Position numbers and translations under genes: made by a program
Source: Pseudomonadota bacterium
Lineage (GTDB): Bacteria; Pseudomonadota; Gammaproteobacteria; Burkholderiales; Burkholderiaceae_C
Length of the DNA stretch: 9,912 nucleotides
Reading direction: 5' to 3'
Assembly: GCA_021798395.1 (NCBI GenBank)
Contig: JAJZHS010000068.1
Location: 1 to 9,912 of the forward strand
Notes under the pieces: model-generated
Databases searched by the model: none
Told to the model about the DNA's origin: nothing
What the model saw: the letters and a program-made list of their open reading frames with translations, nothing else
Shown here: one piece after another, positions 1-6,638 of the stretch
How positions within the stretch are numbered: position 1 is the stretch's first letter
How the letters are laid out: each line of letters starts with the position of its first letter

Positions 1-426
1 CGCGGGCGCGCGCGCGGTCGTGGCCGGCGGCGCGGCGACCTGCAGCGCGCCGACCGCCTCGCGCGCCGCGCGCACCGCCTCGTGCTGCCGGGCGAACGCG
101 CGCATGTCGGGCAACAGCGCCGCGCTCAGGTACGCACCGAGTCCGGGCTCGTCGTTGCCGAGAAAGCCGATCGCGCCGACCGGGAACCGCACCCGCTGGC
201 GCGCGTTGCCCGCCGGCATGCGCCAGTCCCCACCCGGACCGGGCAGCAGCAGCAGGCTCAGGGACCACGGCGTGATCAGCGCGCCGAGCCAATGCCCCTG
301 CCAAAGCTGCACGTCGACCGCCTGCACGCGCAGCGCGGGGTGCTGCAGCGGCGAGCCGGCGAAGCGCGCGCGCTGGATGCGCGCGTAGGTGCGCTCGATC
401 GCCTGCGTGGGCGGGTCGCGCCACAT
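1..426 (-). CDS. hybE: HybE-family [NiFe]-hydrogenase assembly chaperone (3' end cut by window edge)
   Basis: HybE/HupJ-family accessory protein, a cytoplasmic chaperone used when Tat-exported uptake hydrogenases are assembled. The minus-strand frame is open from the ATG at 426-424 through base 1 (142 codons, no stop), so the C-terminus lies outside the window. Resemblance to E. coli HybE as I remember it is clear: an N-terminal helix (WRDPPTQAIERTYARI), then WQGHWLGALITPWSLSLL at about residues 42-59, followed by LPGPGGDW and later FPVGAIGFLGNDEPGLGAYL. Against the roughly 160-residue family length only about 20 residues should be missing. The last visible residues are Ala/Pro/Thr-rich. The start lies 9 bp after the hypC stop and has only a weak Shine-Dalgarno (CCGGAC), which suggests translational coupling. 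It is the last visible gene of the hyb operon. Family assignment is firm; the exact chaperone step is inferred. Confidence 0.85.
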   Translation of the reverse strand, partial: MWRDPPTQAIERTYARIQRARFAGSPLQHPALRVQAVDVQLWQGHWLGALITPWSLSLLLLPGPGGDWRMPAGNARQRVRFPVGAIGFLGNDEPGLGAYLSAALLPDMRAFARQHEAVRAAREAVGALQVAAPPATTARAPA

Positions 427-435
427 GCGTCCGGC

Positions 436-696
436 TCAGCCCTGGCCCAGGGCGTTGAACGCCGCCTCGCCGCCTGCGGCGAACAGCACGCGGGCGTCGC
501 GAAGCCGCTGCCGCGCCGTGTCGGCGTCGAGCCTGGCCATGGCGAAACCGCCGGCCTGCAGCAGCAGGTAGTCGCCCGGCGCGACGCTTTCGCCGAGCAG
601 CAGCAGGCTGACCTCGACCGGATCGCCGTCGTCGCGCGCGATCAGCGCGACGTCGCCGGTGACGCGCACGACGCGGTGGGGCAGCGCGATGCACAT
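436..696 (-). CDS. hypC: HypC/HybG/HupF-family hydrogenase maturation chaperone
   Basis: Small (86 aa) cytoplasmic chaperone of the HypC family. These proteins carry the Fe(CN)2CO unit with HypD and deliver it to the large-subunit precursor. The diagnostic start MCIALPHRV is present; Cys2, exposed once Met1 is removed, is the essential ligand and precursor contact. The later GDYLLLQAGGFAMARLDADTA segment matches the family's 'G-W-VLVHVGFAM' strand and helix, but the histidine used there by HypC and HybG is absent (Gln/Ala instead, with one extra residue). HupF/HoxL-type paralogues also differ here, so this may be a hydrogenase-specific HybG/HupF equivalent and not the general HypC. The start at 696 is fixed by the MC motif and a GGGCGGA ribosome site just upstream. 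It sits 14 bp after hybD and 9 bp before hybE, in the same reading frame as hybE. Confidence 0.9.
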   Translation of the reverse strand: MCIALPHRVVRVTGDVALIARDDGDPVEVSLLLLGESVAPGDYLLLQAGGFAMARLDADTARQRLRDARVLFAAGGEAAFNALGQG

Positions 697-710
697 GCTG
701 CGTCCGCCCT

Positions 711-1199
711 TCAGTGCCTGAGCGCGCGCGGCTGCAGCGCGATGCCGCGCGCGGCGAGTTCGCCGGCGGCAAGTTCGACCAGCCGCGGCACGCGCTCGCG
801 CACCGCCTCGGTCAGCTCGGTGCCGAGTTCGAGCGTTCCCGGCTCGACGCCGAGGACGACGACTTCGCCTGGGAGCTGGCCGGCGAATTCCAGCGCGGCG
901 AGGACGTCGCACAGCCCGATCTGGTGCGGCGACAGCTTTTTGCGGAAGAACACCGGGACGTGCTCTGCGCTCAGGCGCACGATGCTGCCCGCCGGACCGC
1001 CGGCCTTCACCGTGTCGAGCACGACCAGCAGGTCGACTCCGGCGATGATGTCGAGCAGCTCCATTCCCGCGGTGCCGCCGTCGACCACGCTGACCTCGCC
1101 GGGAATGGTGTAGCGGTCCTGCAATTCCAGCGCGGCGCGCACGCCGACGCCCTCGTCGCTGAGGATGGTGTTGCCGATGCCGAGGACGATCGCACGCAT
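711..1199 (-). CDS. hybD: Hydrogenase-specific maturation endopeptidase HybD/HyaD
   Basis: Nickel-dependent C-terminal protease of the HybD/HyaD/HupD family (peptidase M52), 162 aa. It cuts the short tail off the large subunit once nickel is in place, which lets it fold shut and pair with HybO. The family start motif is clear (GIGNTILSDEGVGV, residues 7-20), and the three nickel-sensing side chains are all found: Glu16, Asp62 (in VVLDTV) and His92 (in LSPHQIGLCDVL, equivalent to His93 of E. coli HybD). The open frame extends 25 codons further upstream, but that part overlaps hybC and reads as its shadow. The ATG at 1199 gives the canonical MRAIVLGIGN start and follows a GAGGG site overlapping the hybC stop. 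It begins 11 bp after hybC, as expected for a dedicated protease encoded beside its substrate. Confidence 0.95.
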   Translation of the reverse strand: MRAIVLGIGNTILSDEGVGVRAALELQDRYTIPGEVSVVDGGTAGMELLDIIAGVDLLVVLDTVKAGGPAGSIVRLSAEHVPVFFRKKLSPHQIGLCDVLAALEFAGQLPGEVVVLGVEPGTLELGTELTEAVRERVPRLVELAAGELAARGIALQPRALRH

Positions 1200-1210
1200 C
1201 GCCGTGGCCC

Positions 1211-2908
1211 TCAGCAGGCGCGCACCGTGAACGCGTCCTCGCCGTCGGTGAGGTGGATCGCGCAGGCGATGCACGGGTCGAACGAATGCACCGTGCGCAG
1301 CACTTCAAGCGGCTTGTCGGGCTCGGCCACCGGGTTGTCGAGCAGCGAGGCTTCGTACGGGCCCGGCTGGTCGGCGTCGTTGCGCGGGCACGCATTCCAC
1401 GTCGACGGCACCACGCACTGGTAGTTGCGCACCTTGCCGTCGTCGATCACGACCCAGTGCGACAGCGCGCCGCGCGGCGCTTCGTGGAAGCCCACGCCCA
1501 TGATCTCGCCCTTCGGGAACACCGGGTGGTTGTACGTCGTGTAGTCGCCGCGACCGATGTTGTCCATCAGCAGCTGCCATTGTTCGGACAGCTGGTCGGT
1601 CTTCACCGCGCAGGCGATGGCGCGCGCGGCGTGGCGACCGATGGTCGAGTGCATGGCGTCGAGCCCGACCTTGACGTGGCCGATCGCCGCCACGCGTTCG
1701 AGCGTCTGCTGCGCGTAGGTCTGCGCCGGAGCGTAGCCGGCGGCGAGCATGTTGAGCACCTGCGCCAGCGGTCCGACCTGCGCCACCTGGCCGTAGAAGG
1801 TCGGCGACTTCAGCCACGAGTACTTGGCATCGTCCTGGAAGTCGGTGTAGTCGGGGCGCGTCTCGCCCTTGTACGGGTGCAGCGGCCCCTGCGCGTCGTA
1901 GGTGTACCACGAGTGCTTGACCGCCTCCTCGACGCCCTTGGCCCAGTAGGGGTCGTCGAAGCTGCCGATGGCCTTGCGCTGCTTGAGGTCGCGTCCGGCG
2001 ATGTAGCCGCCGGCGAACGCGAACCGCGTTCCCTTGCCGTCGAGCGGGATGTCGGGAACCGACAGATAGTTGGTCACGCCGGCGCCGTAGGTGGTCCACT
2101 CGGGGTACATCGCGCCGATCGCGGCGACGTCGACCAGGTAGACGTTCTTGACGAAGTCGTGCAGCTTGTCGATGTGCGCCTTGACCGCCATCAGCCGCTC
2201 CAGCGTCAGCGTTTCCGGCGAATCGAGGTTGATCGGGTTGCTCACTCCGCCGACCGCCAGGTTCTGGATGTGCGGGGTCTTCGAGCCGAGGATGGCGACC
2301 ACCTTGTTCGCCTCGCGCTGGACTTCGAGCGCCTGCAGGTAGTGCGCCACCGCCATCAGGTTGACCTCGGGCGGCAGCTTCATCGCCGGATGGCCCCAGT
2401 AGCCGTTGGTGAAGATCCCGAGCTGTCCGCCGTTGACGAAGGTCTTCAGCCGCTCGAGCGTGCCGCGCATGACCTGGCGGTCGTTGAGCTCCCAGCTCGA
2501 CAGGCTCTGCGCCAGCGCGGCCGCCTTGTCGGGGTCGGCCTTCAGCGCGCTGGTGACGTCGACCCAGTCCAGCGCCGACAGGTGGTAGAAGTGCACGATG
2601 TGGTCGTGGACCGCGTGCGCCAGGATGATCATGTTGCGGATGTACTGCGCGTTGATCGGGATTTCGAGCTGCAATGCGTTTTCCACCGCGCGCACCGACG
2701 CGATCGCGTGCACCGTCGTGCACACGCCGCAGATGCGCTGGGTGATCGCCCAGCCGTCGCGCGGATCGCGTCCGAGCATGATCAACTCGACGCCGCGCCA
2801 CATCTGGCCCGACGACCAGGCCTTGGCGACCTTGCCGCCTTCGACGTCGACGTCGATGCGCAGGTGGCCTTCGATGCGCGTGATGGGATCGATGGTTACG
2901 CGGGTCAT
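1211..2908 (-). CDS. hybC: [NiFe]-hydrogenase large (catalytic) subunit, group 1c HybC type
   Basis: Catalytic subunit holding the NiFe(CN)2CO centre that splits or forms H2. It is 565 aa, close to E. coli HybC. The N-terminal L1 motif RICGVCTTVH gives Cys60 and Cys63, and the C-terminal L2 motif DPCIACAIH gives Cys546 and Cys549; together these are the four nickel ligands. The family start DPITRIEGHLRI is present at residues 7-18. HybD should cleave after His552, removing LTDGEDAFTVRAC (13 residues, slightly shorter than the usual 15 or so). The protein has no signal of its own and should be exported with HybO. It starts 16 bp after hybB with a good CGGAG ribosome site and ends 11 bp before hybD. 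The order hybO-hybA-hybB-hybC matches hydrogenase-2, not the hya/hox order with a cytochrome b. No frameshift or missing ligand is seen. Confidence 0.97.
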   Translation of the reverse strand: MTRVTIDPITRIEGHLRIDVDVEGGKVAKAWSSGQMWRGVELIMLGRDPRDGWAITQRICGVCTTVHAIASVRAVENALQLEIPINAQYIRNMIILAHAVHDHIVHFYHLSALDWVDVTSALKADPDKAAALAQSLSSWELNDRQVMRGTLERLKTFVNGGQLGIFTNGYWGHPAMKLPPEVNLMAVAHYLQALEVQREANKVVAILGSKTPHIQNLAVGGVSNPINLDSPETLTLERLMAVKAHIDKLHDFVKNVYLVDVAAIGAMYPEWTTYGAGVTNYLSVPDIPLDGKGTRFAFAGGYIAGRDLKQRKAIGSFDDPYWAKGVEEAVKHSWYTYDAQGPLHPYKGETRPDYTDFQDDAKYSWLKSPTFYGQVAQVGPLAQVLNMLAAGYAPAQTYAQQTLERVAAIGHVKVGLDAMHSTIGRHAARAIACAVKTDQLSEQWQLLMDNIGRGDYTTYNHPVFPKGEIMGVGFHEAPRGALSHWVVIDDGKVRNYQCVVPSTWNACPRNDADQPGPYEASLLDNPVAEPDKPLEVLRTVHSFDPCIACAIHLTDGEDAFTVRAC

Positions 2909-2924
2909 TCTTGTCTCCGTAATG

Positions 2925-4070
2925 TCAGTGGCTCGCGGCTTCGCGCGGCAGCACCGGGAAGCGACGGGTGACGATGATGTAGCCGAGCACCTCGATGGCG
3001 AACATGCCGATGGTCACCATCAGTTCGGCCGGCGCGGGGAAGTAGTGAAAGCCGGGGGCGATGCGCGCGACCAGGTAGCTGTCGATGCGCAGCAGCGACG
3101 CGCCGAGCATCAGCGCGACCCCGCCGAGGAACAGACGCGCCGGGTTGCGCCGCTGCTCGGGACCGCGCAGCAGCAGCAGCGGTGCGGCGAAGGCCGCGTT
3201 CTCGAGCCAGAACATCACCGCGCGCAGCGTCGGATGGAACGCACCGCCGAGCGCACCGCGCAGCAGCAGGTCGCCGAAGCGCACCGCCAGGTAGACCCAG
3301 ACCAGTCCCAGCATGACCTTCGACAGCGGGTTCAGGAGGTGCGTCTCGATGCGCCGACGGTACGCCGCCGACGCCACGCAAGTCTCGAACAACACCACCG
3401 CGTAGCCGGTGGCGATCGCCGACAGCAGGTACAGCAGCGGCTGCAGCGGCGTCTGCCACAGCGGATCGATGCGCGGCCCCATGACCACCAGCATGGTGCC
3501 GAGCGACGACTGGTGCATCATCGGCAGCACGGTGCCCAGCGCGATGAACACGAACAGCACGCGCTGCAGCCGCGAGCGTGCCCGCCGCTTGCCGAAGCGC
3601 TCGAGGAACGCCGGCGAGAACTCGATCCACATGACCACGATGTAGGCCGAGATGCACAGCGCGACTTCGAGCATGACCGAACTCGGATTGGCGTACGCCG
3701 GGTCGAAGATGTGCCAGAAGTTCCACCAGCGCCCGAGGTCGAAGATGACCCCGGCGCCGGCCAGCGTGTAACCGAACAGCGACGCGAGGAGCGCGGGGCG
3801 CACCAGTTCGTGGTATTCGCCGCGGTTGAAGATGTAGACCAGCATGGCGACCGAGAAGCCGCCGCAGGCGAACGCCGAGCCGATGACCACGTCGACGACG
3901 ACCCAGATGCCCCACGGGTAGCCGTTGTTCAGGTTGGTCACCGCGCCCAGGCCGAAAACGAAGCGCACGGCGAGGATGGCCAGCATGATGACCGCCAGGG
4001 CGCCGCAGAACACGGTCACCGCGTTGAGCAGCCTGCCGCCCACCGGCGAGGGTTGGGTGTCATGCGTCAT
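2925..4070 (-). CDS. hybB: HybB, NrfD/PsrC-type integral membrane subunit
   Basis: Multi-spanning membrane protein (381 aa; E. coli HybB is 392 aa) of the NrfD/PsrC superfamily. It links the periplasmic HybA ferredoxin to the quinone pool without haem. About ten hydrophobic helices are visible, the first near residues 17-38 and then 55-80, 92-110, 131-150, 171-185 and 211-230, with the rest behind. Segments shared with E. coli HybB as I recall it include FGLGAVTNLNNGYPWGIW (39-56), FACGG (67-71), YHELVRPALLASLFGY (86-101) and LPMMHQSSLG (182-191). The ATG at 4070 overlaps the last 11 bp of hybA, which implies coupled translation. HybB marks the complex as group 1c; group 1d enzymes use a b-type cytochrome instead. 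Quinone reduction or quinol oxidation is inferred from the family. Confidence 0.95.
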   Translation of the reverse strand: MTHDTQPSPVGGRLLNAVTVFCGALAVIMLAILAVRFVFGLGAVTNLNNGYPWGIWVVVDVVIGSAFACGGFSVAMLVYIFNRGEYHELVRPALLASLFGYTLAGAGVIFDLGRWWNFWHIFDPAYANPSSVMLEVALCISAYIVVMWIEFSPAFLERFGKRRARSRLQRVLFVFIALGTVLPMMHQSSLGTMLVVMGPRIDPLWQTPLQPLLYLLSAIATGYAVVLFETCVASAAYRRRIETHLLNPLSKVMLGLVWVYLAVRFGDLLLRGALGGAFHPTLRAVMFWLENAAFAAPLLLLRGPEQRRNPARLFLGGVALMLGASLLRIDSYLVARIAPGFHYFPAPAELMVTIGMFAIEVLGYIIVTRRFPVLPREAASH

Positions 4071-5115
4071 GATCGTCCTCCTTGCCCGCGTCGCGCTTGC
4101 CGGATTCGCTGCTGCCGCCGCCGTCGCCGGGGTCGTCGTCGCCCGAGCCGTCGCGCGGCACGTTGCGCCGGGCGGCGAACAGCATCACGCCCAGCACTCC
4201 GACGGGCATCGCCATGTGCTTGTACAGGGTGCCCTGGACGGTTTCCGACTCCGCCGCCGACGAGCGGTCGCCCAGTTTCGGCAGCCCCTCCTTGTAGAAG
4301 GAGACCGCCGACAGCCGCAGCATCTGCAGTCCGCCGTACTCCTTTTCGCCGTAGATGTGCTGCAGGTAATGGCCGGTGCGCCCCGGGTAGCTCTCGTCGG
4401 GGCCGCCCAGGCGGCCGCGCGGGAACGTGGTCGGCGTTCCGGGGGGCAGCGCCAGGCGGCGGCGGGCCTCGACGAGCAGGTCCTCGGTGCGTCCGAACAG
4501 CGTGGCCCCGGTCGGGCAGACCTCGGCGCACGCGGCGTAGTGGCCGTCCTTCATGCGCTGGCGGCACAACTGGCACTTGCCGATCTGTCCGGTCGGCGAA
4601 TCGAACTGGTATTTCGGGATGCCGAACGGGCACGCGGCGACGCAGTAGCGGCAGCCGATGCAGCGGTCTGCGTTGTAGCCGACGATTCCGGTTTCGGGGT
4701 CCTTGTGCATCGCGCCGACCGGGCACGCCGACACGCACGACGGATCCGCGCAGTGGTTGCACGACACCTTCATGAAGGCGTAGCCGTTGACCTCGCGGTC
4801 CTTGTGGGCCATCGCGCCGTTGCGGTAGACCTTGATCACGTTGTAGGTCGTCGCGCTGGTGTCGAGCGGCGTGTCCCACAGGTGGTCGGGAGTCGAGAAC
4901 TCCGGCGGCAGGTCGTTGGCCACCTTGCACGCGTTGACGCAGGCCTTGCAGCCGATGCACAGGGTGGCGTCGTACAGCAGCCCCAGCGCGTTCTTCGGCC
5001 GGTGCCGGGTCGGCCTGGCCACGGCCGGCCGGGCCGCCAGCGCTCCGCTCAGCACCGCGCCCGCGGCCACCGCCTGGCGCAGGAAGCGCCGGCGTTTTGC
5101 ATTGCTCGCAGCCAT
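4060..5115 (-). CDS. hybA: HybA, Tat-exported four-[4Fe-4S] ferredoxin subunit
   Basis: Electron-transfer subunit (351 aa) between the hydrogenase dimer and HybB, acting on the periplasmic side. It starts with a twin-arginine signal (KRRRFLR at 7-13, hydrophobic stretch 14-28, A-V-A near 31-33). Sixteen cysteines form four clusters: 53/56/59/63 (CIGCKACVNAC), 119/122/127/131, 152/155/158/162 and 181/184/196/200. A short hydrophobic segment near the C-terminus (MAMPVGVLGVMLFAA), followed by RR and a Gly/Asp-rich acidic tail, fits the single C-terminal anchor of E. coli HybA. The frame is open well upstream, but that part is antisense-like shadow of hybO. The ATG at 5115 lies 2 bp after the hybO stop, behind GGACGGGGAG, and gives the Tat signal. 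It overlaps hybB by 11 bp. Confidence 0.96.
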   Translation of the reverse strand: MAASNAKRRRFLRQAVAAGAVLSGALAARPAVARPTRHRPKNALGLLYDATLCIGCKACVNACKVANDLPPEFSTPDHLWDTPLDTSATTYNVIKVYRNGAMAHKDREVNGYAFMKVSCNHCADPSCVSACPVGAMHKDPETGIVGYNADRCIGCRYCVAACPFGIPKYQFDSPTGQIGKCQLCRQRMKDGHYAACAEVCPTGATLFGRTEDLLVEARRRLALPPGTPTTFPRGRLGGPDESYPGRTGHYLQHIYGEKEYGGLQMLRLSAVSFYKEGLPKLGDRSSAAESETVQGTLYKHMAMPVGVLGVMLFAARRNVPRDGSGDDDPGDGGGSSESGKRDAGKEDDHDA

Positions 5116-5117
5116 GA

Positions 5118-6317
5118 TCACTCCCCGTCCTTGCCCGCGTCCTGCGGCGCCTTGCCAGCGGCCTCGTCGGCCTGCTGCTGCGCGTGCGCGCGGCCGAGAT
5201 TGCGCGCCAGCGTGGCCCCGGCACCGATACCCGCGCCGCCGACGGCGGCGACCACGGCGAGCGCGCCGAGCGACGCGCCCTTGCCCTGGCGTTCGTGGAT
5301 CCCGGGATAGCCGACCGGCGGATGGATGTAGCGCAGCTTGGACAGTTCGTAGACCCCGGTCTGGAACCCGACCCCCTGTTCGCTGCAGCCGATGCACGGG
5401 TGCCCGCAGCCGACCGGCCAGTTGTCTTCGCCGACGCCGCCGAAGCCGATGGTCGGGCAGTTGTTGTAGGTTTCAGGCCCCTTGCAGCCGAGCTTGTACA
5501 GGCAGTAGCCTTTGCGGTGGCCCGCGTCGCCGAATTCGAGCGCGAAACGTCCGGCGTCGAAATGCGCGCGGCGCTCGCAGTTCTCGTGGATCAGGCGGCC
5601 GTAGGCGAAGCGCGGGCGGCCGAGCGAATCGACCTCGGGCAGGCGGTTGAAGGTCAGCAGGTGCACGACCGTGCTGAGGAAGTTGTAGGGGTTCGGCGGA
5701 CAGCCGGGAATCGTCACCACGGGCTTGCCGAGGATCTGCCCGATTCCCACCGATCCGGTCGGGCTCGAAGTCGCCAGCGGCGACACCGTCGACGGCATGC
5801 CGCCCCACGACGCGCACGAGCCGATGGCGATGATCCCGGCCGCTCCGGCCGCGCACTCGGCCAGCATTTGCTGCGGAGTCTTTCCGCCGACCTTGCAGTA
5901 GATGCCGTTGTCGTGCGTGGGCACCGCACCTTCGACGACGAGCAGATATTTGCCCTTGTACTTGCGCATGGCCGCGTAACGCGCGTCCTCGGCCTGCTTG
6001 CCCGCGGCGGCCATCAGCGTCTCGTGGTACTCGAGCGAGATGACGTCGAGGATCAGCTTTTCCAGCGTGGGGTGCTCGGCGCGAAGCAGCGTTTCGGTGC
6101 ACCCGGTGCATTCCTGGAAATGCAGCCAGATCACCGCCGGGCGCTGCGCGGTCTCCACGGCCTTGGCCACGGCGGCCTCGGCGCCGACCGGAAGCCCGAG
6201 GCTGGCGGCGATGGCCGAACACAGTTTGAGGAATTCCCGGCGCGGAATCCCGAGCCTGCGCTCCAGGCTGACGAGGCTCGCACGCTCGGTGTCGAAAATC
6301 TCATTCGAATTGGTCAT
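5118..6317 (-). CDS. hybO: [NiFe]-hydrogenase small subunit HybO, group 1c, Tat-exported
   Basis: Small subunit (399 aa) with three Fe-S clusters that wire the NiFe site to HybA. The Tat signal is RREFLK (26-31) followed by a hydrophobic run. Proximal cluster ligands are Cys70, Cys73, Cys168 and Cys206. Distal ligands are His244, Cys247, Cys272 and Cys278. Medial [3Fe-4S] ligands are Cys287, Cys308 and Cys311, with Pro301 at the place of a fourth Cys. Gly72 and Gly173 occupy the two positions that are cysteines in O2-tolerant six-Cys enzymes, so this is a standard O2-sensitive type. An additional Cys304 lies next to the medial site. A C-terminal anchor helix spans about 348-370. The sequence follows E. 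coli HybO closely (RLIHENCERRAHFDAGRFA, GHRKGYCLYKLGCKGPETY). The start at 6317 is preceded by a strong AAGGGGAG. It is the first gene of the operon, behind a sigma-54-type promoter. Confidence 0.97.
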   Translation of the reverse strand: MTNSNEIFDTERASLVSLERRLGIPRREFLKLCSAIAASLGLPVGAEAAVAKAVETAQRPAVIWLHFQECTGCTETLLRAEHPTLEKLILDVISLEYHETLMAAAGKQAEDARYAAMRKYKGKYLLVVEGAVPTHDNGIYCKVGGKTPQQMLAECAAGAAGIIAIGSCASWGGMPSTVSPLATSSPTGSVGIGQILGKPVVTIPGCPPNPYNFLSTVVHLLTFNRLPEVDSLGRPRFAYGRLIHENCERRAHFDAGRFALEFGDAGHRKGYCLYKLGCKGPETYNNCPTIGFGGVGEDNWPVGCGHPCIGCSEQGVGFQTGVYELSKLRYIHPPVGYPGIHERQGKGASLGALAVVAAVGGAGIGAGATLARNLGRAHAQQQADEAAGKAPQDAGKDGE

Positions 6318-6398
6318 GGTCTCCCCTTTGCCCCGGTTCTTCCGATCCGACTACAACCCGCTGCGGCACGGTTGGCGATCGTGGTCGGGGGCAGCACA

Positions 6399-6414
6399 CG
6401 CAAACGCTGTGCCA
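6399..6414 (-). promoter_or_regulatory. Sigma-54 (-24/-12) promoter for the hyb operon
   Basis: Read on the minus strand this site is TGGCACAGCGTTTGCG. It matches the RpoN consensus TGGCAC-N5-TTGC at all ten specified bases, with GG and GC exactly ten bases apart. It points at hybO; transcription would begin near 6388, giving a leader of about 70 nt before the hybO ATG. Hydrogenase structural operons in several proteobacteria (for example hoxK of Cupriavidus necator) are known to use RpoN with an NtrC-family activator (HoxA/HupR type), so the placement is biologically sensible. A 5-bp inverted repeat (GCACA at 6394-6398, TGTGC at 6408-6412) overlaps it. No start-site data are available here. 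Confidence 0.8.
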
Positions 6415-6453
6415 GAGCTTGCGCGCGGCGCGCGCCAGAGGGAAGGTCGGGTG

Positions 6454-6470
6454 CCGCGGCGCAGCCGCGG
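6454..6470. repeat. Perfect 7-bp inverted repeat upstream of the sigma-54 site
   Basis: CCGCGGC and GCCGCGG flank a 3-base centre (GCA). The repeat lies about 66-82 bp upstream of the start predicted for the hyb promoter, where an enhancer or architectural-protein site could sit. The GC richness of the region makes such repeats easy to get by chance, so a role as an activator site is only a possibility. Confidence 0.4.
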
Positions 6471-6587
6471 TGGTCGTGCGCTTGACGTCGGTGTCTGCAC
6501 GCGCTTTTCAAATGGCAGCCGTCGCTGCGGCGCCGCGACGCCCGCTGCGCCGCGGCGGCGCAAGCCGCGCACGCGGCGCACGGGCTA

Positions 6588-6600
6588 GCACGAATCGTGC
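6588..6600. promoter_or_regulatory. Short dyad upstream of hoxN, possible operator
   Basis: GCACGA, one base, then TCGTGC: a perfect 6-bp inverted repeat centred about 48 bp before the hoxN start. It lies where a repressor controlling the nickel permease could bind. It does not match the NikR operator (GTATGA-N16-TCATAC), and I cannot name a regulator. Confidence 0.25.
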
Positions 6601-6628
6601 ATTGCCGACGCGGCCCGGCGCCGATGCC

Positions 6629-6638
6629 GGGGGAGGAG
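6629..6638 (+). promoter_or_regulatory. Ribosome binding site that decides the hoxN start
   Basis: GGGGGAGGAG lies 3 bases before the ATG at 6642, with its GGGAGG core 5 bases away. In-frame alternatives upstream (GTG at 6597, ATG at 6624) have no comparable site, so 6642 is preferred. Confidence 0.7.

Noticed and set aside
697..1395. Upstream in-frame extension of hypC to position 1395
   Set aside because: The extra residues are Arg-rich shadow of hybD and hybC. The MCIALP motif at 696 and its ribosome site fix the true start.
1253..2971. Plus-strand open frame (572 codons) covering nearly all of hybC in antisense
   Set aside because: The product is a repetitive Arg/Val/Asp-rich string typical of a shadow frame, while hybC carries all active-site motifs.
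2598..4775. Long plus-strand open frame (725 codons) antisense to hybC, hybB and hybA
   Set aside because: Its product is Arg/His/Asp-rich with no recognisable domain, and it runs across three clear genes on the other strand. Long antisense frames are expected at this GC content.
5116..5397. Upstream in-frame extension of hybA
   Set aside because: It overlaps hybO and has no family similarity. The ATG at 5115 gives a proper Tat signal and ribosome site.
6471..6486. Possible plus-strand sigma-54 site for hoxN (TGGTCG-N5-TTGA)
   Set aside because: It lacks the invariant GC of the -12 element and the CAC of the -24 element.
6482..6511. Possible sigma-70 promoter for hoxN (TTGACG at 6482, TTTCAA at 6506)
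   Set aside because: The -35 is good but the -10 matches only three of six bases at 18-bp spacing. It is too weak to annotate.
6421..6585. GC and GCC repeat-like runs in the intergenic region as a CRISPR or satellite repeat
   Set aside because: There are no evenly spaced identical units, only low-complexity GC sequence.
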